Part shown: in pieces, positions 8,359-12,259 of the stretch | How positions within the stretch are numbered: the stretch's first letter is position 1 | How the letters are laid out: every line of letters begins with the position of its first letter | Assembly (NCBI GenBank): GCA_030041195.1 | Contig: JASHOI010000427.1 | Span: 1-12,259, forward strand | Source of the DNA: Streptosporangiaceae bacterium | GTDB taxonomy: Bacteria > Actinomycetota > Actinomycetes > Streptosporangiales > Streptosporangiaceae | Reading direction: 5' to 3' | DNA: 12,259 nucleotides | Translations under genes and position numbers: made by a program | Notes under the pieces: generated by a model | The model's database searches: none | The model's input: only the letters and a program-made list of their open reading frames with translations | Told to the model about the DNA's origin: nothing

Positions 8359-8704
8359 GTCGCTCCCCTTACCGCGCCCGGCCCGCACCAATGTCGCCTG
8401 CTCAGCAGCACTTTGGCGCGGTCCATTCCTGCTGGTGCTTTGTAGACGTTTTACCCAGGCGTGGGGTTGCGGCACCTTTCCAGCCGGGCGGCCTGTACAC
8501 TACGCGCCGCCCTGCTCCCGCGGCCCCCAGCCACGCCGGCCCGCGATCCGATCGCAGCCAAACCGTCCCGGCGCGGACGCCGCCGGCCGCCATTCCCGCT
8601 GCTGCTGGTGCTGCCATTCGGCGCTGCCGAACCATCGTCCGGCGGGAACCGTTCTCAGGAGTGGAAGCATCTGGCAGAACGCCCGGCTGTCCTTGGAGAT
8701 GCGT
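8359..8704. other. Divergent 346-bp intergenic region
   Basis: No convincing gene: frames open here show poor codon bias and match no family. It must hold the promoters of the L,D-transpeptidase (-) and the small membrane protein (+). Visible items: a perfect dyad TTCGGC-GCT-GCCGAA at 8617-8631; GGAAC at 8645-8649, which resembles an ECF-sigma -35, about 50 bp before the small gene, with only a weak -10 (GCATCT at 8667-8672); and TACACT at 8496-8501 on the plus strand with no good -35. The ribosome site GGAG for the small gene is at 8695-8698. I saw no c-di-AMP riboswitch signature, although that element often precedes wall-enzyme genes in actinomycetes. Confidence 0.5.
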
Positions 8705-8902
8705 ATGAAGAGCGGCTTGCTCATCCTCGTCGGCACCCTGATCACCGTGGCCGGAATTGTCTTCGCCCTGCAGGGTCTCGGCTACATCGGCGGCAGTGTG
8801 ATGTCCGGCGTCACGTTCTGGGCGGTCGTTGGGCCACTGATAGCGCTGACCGGAATCGCGGTCGCGGTATTCGGCGTGCGATATCGCCGCTCTTCCCCGT
8901 AG
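8705..8902 (+). CDS. Small two-helix membrane protein, function unknown
   Basis: 65 residues. I start at ATG 8705 because GGAG (8695-8698) is six bases upstream; an in-frame ATG at 8699 directly abuts that GGAG and is less likely. Helix 1 is about residues 4-22 (GLLILVGTLITVAGIVFAL), then a Gly-rich loop QGLGYIGGSVMSG, helix 2 about 38-58 (FWAVVGPLIALTGIAVAVFGV) and a basic tail RYRRS. By the positive-inside rule both ends should be cytoplasmic. The layout resembles small conserved actinobacterial membrane proteins of unknown role that I recall, but I cannot name a family. It stands alone: divergent from the transpeptidase and convergent with the cyclodeaminase-like gene. Confidence 0.7.
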   Translation: MKSGLLILVGTLITVAGIVFALQGLGYIGGSVMSGVTFWAVVGPLIALTGIAVAVFGVRYRRSSP

Positions 8903-8910
8903 GGCCGCAC

Positions 8911-8955
8911 GGCCTGCTGTGCTGCGTCTACAGGGGCGATGCAGCACGTCAGGCC
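8911..8955. terminator. Long imperfect hairpin between convergent genes
   Basis: The 17-base arms 8911-8927 and 8939-8955 pair around an 11-base loop. GGCCTG and GTGCTGC match fully; the breaks are a two-base internal mismatch and one G.U. It starts 8 bp after the small membrane gene and covers the cyclodeaminase-like stop, so it can serve both strands. No T tract is visible. Confidence 0.5.
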
Positions 8956-9905
8956 AGCAGGTCCAGGTCCAGCCCTCGCCCTTGTGCGATCGCGGCCCGG
9001 TACACGATCCAGGCGGCCGCGAGATCCTGCCAGGGCAGGCCGACCGGCGCGTACACGGTGAGCTCGTCGCGACCGCGGCGGCCCGGGTGCGCGCCGGCCA
9101 GCACCTGGCCGAGCGTGACCGGGCGCACGTCCCGCAGGCCGTCCGGGGCCAGGGCGCCGCCCGCGCGGGCCAGGTCTTCGTGGTCCACCACCACGGTCGC
9201 CGCCCGCAACACATCCGGCGCCAGCTCCGCCTTGCCCGGTTCGTCGGCGCCCAGGCTGGTCACGTGCTGGCCCGGCCGCAAATCGGCCAGGTGCAGCAGC
9301 GGCTCCCGGCTCCAGGTGGCGACCACCATGATCTCCGATGCCGCCGCAACCTCGCTGGCGCTGTCCGCGACCCACGCAGCGCGCCCGCCGGGCCTCGGCG
9401 CGTGCGCTGCGGCGAACCGCTCGGCGCGGGCCGCGGCCACGTCATAGACGGTCAGCCGGGTCACCGGGCGGAACCTGGACAGGCCGGCCAGCACCAGCTC
9501 CGCCTGGGCACCCGCGCCCACGACCCCGACCGTCGCGGCCCCGGGCGCGGCCAGCACGTCGGTCGCCACCGCCGCGGCGATGCCGGTGCGCCACGCGGTG
9601 AGGCTGGCCGAGTCCAGGACCGCGAGCAGGCGGCCGTCGTCCAGGCTGTGCAGGCACACCACGCCGCGCAGGGCGGGCTCGGCCCGGGGGAACTTAGCGT
9701 TCAATTTGGCGGTGTAGGCGGGCATTCCGGGCAGGAGTCCCGGGAGCAGGGCCGTGGCGGTGCCCGTCCCGGGAAGGTCTGCGGTCACCCGGAGCCCGGC
9801 CGGCGACGCCGGATTCTGTTTCAGGAACCCGGTACGCAACGCCCCGGCCAGTTCGTCGATGTCCAGCAGGCTCACGACGTCGGATCTGCTCAGGAACACG
9901 GTCAC
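8949..9905 (-). CDS. Ornithine cyclodeaminase / mu-crystallin family protein
   Basis: NAD(P)-dependent enzyme of the family that includes ornithine cyclodeaminase, L-alanine dehydrogenase (archaeal type), ketimine reductase and siderophore-pathway dehydrogenases. 318 residues from GTG 9905; a second GTG at 9899 is possible. Family marks: LSRSDVVSLLDIDELAGAL at the N-terminus, YTAKLNAKFP (64-73, substrate lysine region), LDSASLTAWRTGIAAAVATDVLA (97-119), Rossmann GVVGAGAQAE (127-136) and SLGADEPGKAEL (217-228). No ribosome site is seen before either GTG. A longer start at 10109 would add Pro/Arg-rich sequence foreign to the family and overlap the divergent ppk2 start. No amino-acid or siderophore pathway genes sit beside it, so the substrate is open. 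Confidence 0.88.
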   Translation of the reverse strand: MTVFLSRSDVVSLLDIDELAGALRTGFLKQNPASPAGLRVTADLPGTGTATALLPGLLPGMPAYTAKLNAKFPRAEPALRGVVCLHSLDDGRLLAVLDSASLTAWRTGIAAAVATDVLAAPGAATVGVVGAGAQAELVLAGLSRFRPVTRLTVYDVAAARAERFAAAHAPRPGGRAAWVADSASEVAAASEIMVVATWSREPLLHLADLRPGQHVTSLGADEPGKAELAPDVLRAATVVVDHEDLARAGGALAPDGLRDVRPVTLGQVLAGAHPGRRGRDELTVYAPVGLPWQDLAAAWIVYRAAIAQGRGLDLDLLA

Positions 9906-10031
9906 TGATCGATGATGGCCGGCGCGTGTGCCCCTGCGGGGCCTGGGTACGACGCCGGATGGCCGCCCGGGCCGCCGCCCGCGCACCGGGGGCCCGGGGG
10001 AGTTTCCGCCAGCCGGAACGGGGGTCTTGCC

Positions 10032-10949
10032 GTGCCCAGCGGCCGTAACCGAGACGCCGACGCGGTCCTGGAGCGGCTGGCTGACCAGCTTGGCCTGCGC
10101 ATTCACCACTCACACAGCGGCAAGGCCGAGCTTGTCGGGCCGGATGAGAAGGCCGTGCCGACGTTCCGCGAGGACTACCCGTATCCGAAGAAGCTGCGCC
10201 GCCGCCGGTATGAGAAGGAAAAACGCGCGCTGCAGATCGAGTTGCTCAAGATGCAGCGCTCGGTCCGGTCGCAGCAGCGCCGGCTGGTCATCCTGTTCGA
10301 GGGGCGTGACGCGGCCGGCAAGGGCGGCACGATCAAGCGGTTCACCGAGAACCTGAACCCGCGCGGCGCGCACATTGTGGCCCTGGACAAGCCGACCGAC
10401 CGCGAGCAGAGCGAGTGGTACCTGCAGCGCTACATCGCGCACCTGCCGGCGGCGGGCGAGATCGCGATGTTCGACCGGTCCTGGTACAACCGGGCAGGCG
10501 TCGAGCGGGTGATGGGATTCACGGACCCGGACGAGGTCATGGAGTTCCTGCGGGAGGCTCCCGAGTTCGAGCGGATGCTGGGCCGGGACGGGATCCTGCT
10601 GATCAAGTTCTGGTTCTCGGTATCCAGGACCGAGCAGCTGCGCAGGTTCGTGCGCCGCCAGATCGACCCGGTCAAGCGGTGGAAGCTGAGCCCGATCGAC
10701 CTGGCTTCGCTGGACAAGTGGGACGAGTACACCAAGGCCAAGGAGTCGATGTTCTACTACACCGACGTGGCGGACGCCCCGTGGACGGTGGTGAAGAGCA
10801 ACGACAAGAAGCGGGCCAGGCTCGAGGCCATGCGTTATGTCCTGTCCCGCGTTCCGTACGAGGACAAGGACGAGTCCGTGGTCGGCCGGCCCGACCCGCT
10901 GATCGTCGGCCCGGCGCCGCTGCTGCACGAGATCGACGAGCGCAACTAA
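10032..10949 (+). CDS. ppk2: Polyphosphate kinase 2 (PPK2), single-domain
   Basis: Moves phosphate between polyphosphate and nucleotides, in the cytosol. 305 residues from GTG 10032, with GGGGG (10020-10024) seven bases before it. The ATG at 9912 would add 40 Pro/Gly-rich residues and has no ribosome site. Motifs: Walker A GRDAAGKGG (91-99), FTENLNPRG (104-112), Walker B-like FDRSWYNRAGVERVMGF (147-163) and lid KRWKLSPID (215-223). Upstream, a basic helical stretch KKLRRRRYEKEKRALQIELLKMQ (53-75) suits polyphosphate binding. Length and a single domain fit the class I, NDP-phosphorylating type, although class also depends on lid residues I cannot test. The 3' end overlaps the convergent oxidoreductase by 4 bp. 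It is probably transcribed alone. Confidence 0.93.
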   Translation: MPSGRNRDADAVLERLADQLGLRIHHSHSGKAELVGPDEKAVPTFREDYPYPKKLRRRRYEKEKRALQIELLKMQRSVRSQQRRLVILFEGRDAAGKGGTIKRFTENLNPRGAHIVALDKPTDREQSEWYLQRYIAHLPAAGEIAMFDRSWYNRAGVERVMGFTDPDEVMEFLREAPEFERMLGRDGILLIKFWFSVSRTEQLRRFVRRQIDPVKRWKLSPIDLASLDKWDEYTKAKESMFYYTDVADAPWTVVKSNDKKRARLEAMRYVLSRVPYEDKDESVVGRPDPLIVGPAPLLHEIDERN

Positions 10950-11935
10950 TCCCGCTGCCCGCGCGGCGGCAGGCCGGCCGCCCGGTACACGTCGTCGATC
11001 ACCCGCATGTTCGCGACCGCGTCCTCGGCCGTCGTGATCACCGGCTCGCCGCGCAGCACCGCGGCCGCGAACGCGCGCAGCTGGTAGGTATAGGTAGCGG
11101 TGCGGTCGCGGACCCGCTGCCACCGTCTGCTCCCCCCGATGCGGGTCCTCACCAGGCTGAATGACTGCGGCGCCAGGTAGTTGAGCACCCGCATCTCGCC
11201 GCGCTCGCCGACGGCCGTGGCGCTGATCCGGAGCAGGTCGCTCGACCAGAGGGACGTGCGGATGCGCCCGGTGGTGCCGCCCGGGAACCGGAAGTCGGCG
11301 ACCATCGCCCGGTCGACGTTCGGGCCGTGCAGCCTGGCCCGCGCGCGGACGACGGCCGGCTCGCCCTGGCCGAGCATCCGGATGCAGTTGATCGCGTAGC
11401 AGCCCGCGTCCATCGTGGCCCCGCCGGCCAGGTCGAACCGGTAGCGGATGTCGGAGAACCTGGGCAGCGGGAAGCACAGCTCCGCCTCGACGTGGCGCAG
11501 GTCGCCGAGTTGCCCCGCGGCGATCTGCTGCATCTGGCGGGCCAGCGGGTGGTACCGGTAGTGGAACGCCTCCATCACCACCACCCCGGCCGCCTTGGCC
11601 GCGTCGGCGACCCCGGCCGCCTCCGCCTCGTTCGAGGCGAACGGCTTCTCACAGAGCACGTGCTTGCCGGCGGCGATCGCGCGCAGCGACCACGGCGCGT
11701 GCAGCGAGTTCGGCAGCGGATTGTAGATCGCGTCGACCCCGGGGTCGGCGATCAGCGCCTCGTACGACTCGTACACCGCCGGTATGCCGTGCTTGGCCGC
11801 GAACTGCCGCGCCCGCCCCAAGTCCCGGGCCGCCACCCCAGCGACCGTGACCTCCGGCATTGCCCCCGCCGGCCTGATCAGCGCGACCGGCGTAATCCGC
11901 GCCGCCCCCAGCGCACCCACCCGCAACGAATCCAT
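10946..11935 (-). CDS. Gfo/Idh/MocA family NAD(P)-dependent oxidoreductase
   Basis: Oxidises or reduces a sugar, polyol or dihydrodiol using NAD(P). 329 residues from ATG 11935, supported by AAGGTGG (one change from the ideal ribosome site) five bases upstream; an ATG at 11974 and one at 12013 lack this and add non-family residues. Rossmann start LRVGALGAARI (4-14), NPLPNSLHAPWSLRAIAAGKHVLCEKP (72-98, with the EKP lysine 97), then MEAFHYRYHPL (121-131) and GGATMDAGCYAINCIRML (171-188), where Asp176/Cys179/Tyr180 line the active site. MEAFHYRYHP and GGATMDxGCY resemble the dihydrodiol/D-xylose dehydrogenase branch. The substrate is unresolved. Its TAG stop overlaps the ppk2 TAA. Confidence 0.9.
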   Translation of the reverse strand: MDSLRVGALGAARITPVALIRPAGAMPEVTVAGVAARDLGRARQFAAKHGIPAVYESYEALIADPGVDAIYNPLPNSLHAPWSLRAIAAGKHVLCEKPFASNEAEAAGVADAAKAAGVVVMEAFHYRYHPLARQMQQIAAGQLGDLRHVEAELCFPLPRFSDIRYRFDLAGGATMDAGCYAINCIRMLGQGEPAVVRARARLHGPNVDRAMVADFRFPGGTTGRIRTSLWSSDLLRISATAVGERGEMRVLNYLAPQSFSLVRTRIGGSRRWQRVRDRTATYTYQLRAFAAAVLRGEPVITTAEDAVANMRVIDDVYRAAGLPPRGQRD

Positions 11936-11977
11936 GGAGCCCACCTTGGCCGCCCACCCTTCCGATCGCCGCATCTT

Positions 11978-11994
11978 CTCACGCTTTCCGTGAG
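11978..11994. repeat. 17-bp dyad upstream of the oxidoreductase gene
   Basis: CTCACG-CTTTC-CGTGAG: perfect 6-base arms and a 5-base loop, 43 bp before the start codon at 11935. It could be a repressor operator or a leader hairpin. It lies next to the AT-richer stretch 11997-12035, the likeliest place for the promoter, although no clean -10/-35 pair was found there. Confidence 0.45.
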
Positions 11995-12083
11995 GACATT
12001 TGGTGCATAACAACCAGCATTACTAACGGAAGGCGTGAAGAGTGCCATTGAACACCGTGCAAAGGGGACGAAGGGAGCTGATC

Positions 12084-12109
12084 GGGCGGGCGGCGGGCGG
12101 CGGGCGGGG
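12084..12109 (+). repeat. G-run tract, candidate G-quadruplex
   Basis: Five runs of at least three G (12084-12086, 12088-12090, 12095-12097, 12102-12104, 12106-12109) with loops of 1 to 4 bases. This satisfies the simple G3+N1-7 rule on the plus strand. It begins just beyond the stop of the partial gene at the right edge. Biased composition alone could produce it. Confidence 0.45.
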
Positions 12110-12119
12110 CGCGGCAGCG

Positions 12120-12259
12120 TCAGGAAGCCGGGGGCGCGGGCCAGGTCAGGACCAGGCGGGTGTGCGGGCGGTCCACGATCACCTGGGCGGGGCCGGCTTC
12201 CCGGGCGGGGGCGGCGGGCGGGTTCTCTCGCTGGGCGTCCGCCGGGGTGGCCGGGGTGG
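12120..12259 (-). CDS. C-terminal end of an unidentified gene (runs off right edge)
   Basis: Reading the minus strand from the right edge gives 45 open codons and a TGA at 12122-12120. Most third positions are G or C, as in the real genes here, whereas the opposite-strand frame from a GTG at 12035 has AT-type third positions at its start. The peptide is a Pro/Ala-rich segment (TPATPADAQRENPPAAPARE) and then AQVIVDRPHTRLVLTWPAPPAS at the very end. The tail is too short to assign a family. It would be transcribed towards the oxidoreductase, with 184 bp between them. Confidence 0.5.
   Translation of the reverse strand, partial: TPATPADAQRENPPAAPAREAGPAQVIVDRPHTRLVLTWPAPPAS

Noticed and set aside
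8359..8475. c-di-AMP (ydaO-type) riboswitch before the L,D-transpeptidase
   Set aside because: Considered because such elements precede wall-enzyme genes in actinomycetes, but I could not find the conserved core blocks in the short leader. A covariance-model search would settle it.
9912..10031. ATG 9912 as the ppk2 start
   Set aside because: It adds 40 Pro/Gly-rich residues, has no ribosome site and nearly abuts the divergent gene; GTG 10032 has a spaced G-rich site.
10110..11477. 455-codon open frame on the minus strand opposite ppk2
   Set aside because: It overlaps ppk2 antisense and the oxidoreductase in the wrong frame; both real genes carry full family motifs.
12035..12259. Plus-strand open frame from GTG 12035
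   Set aside because: Early codons have AT-type third positions, then it becomes a Gly/Arg repeat from the G-rich tract; the minus-strand frame fits the local codon bias better.

Overview
This is GC-rich chromosomal DNA, almost certainly from a high-GC actinomycete. The evidence is strong GC bias at third codon positions, GTG and TTG starts, a TANNNT -10 box placed for a leaderless transcript, and families typical of that group (Ser/Thr kinase, FHA-ABC transporter, peptidoglycan-binding L,D-transpeptidase). No rRNA, tRNA, CRISPR array or mobile element is visible. Genus cannot be set by eye.

Layout. 1-845 (-): N-terminal 281 residues of a Hanks-type Ser/Thr kinase that runs off the left edge. 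It diverges from 976-3390 (+), a two-FHA ABC exporter resembling mycobacterial Rv1747, the known partner of kinase PknF. 3399-4838 (-): secreted alpha/beta-hydrolase, convergent with the exporter. 4923-7467 (-): three-gene polar amino-acid importer (lipoprotein, permease, ATPase) with 4-bp overlaps at both junctions and two overlapping palindromes in its leader. 7594-8358 (-): exported L,D-transpeptidase, followed by a 346-bp divergent gap and a 65-residue two-helix membrane protein (8705-8902, +). 8949-9905 (-): ornithine cyclodeaminase/mu-crystallin family protein. 10032-10949 (+): polyphosphate kinase 2. 10946-11935 (-): Gfo/Idh/MocA oxidoreductase whose stop overlaps that of the kinase. 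12120-12259 (-): last 45 codons of an unidentified gene.

Function. The left part is a signalling-to-transport module: the kinase could phosphorylate the exporter, and the FHA domains could read the phosphothreonine. The centre combines amino-acid import and cell-wall crosslinking. The right half holds stand-alone metabolic enzymes with no evident shared pathway. I see no clearly new defence or biosynthetic system. The most useful leads are the kinase/exporter pair, the overlapping dyads before the importer operon, an unusual Cys arrangement in the secreted hydrolase, and the overlapping convergent stops.
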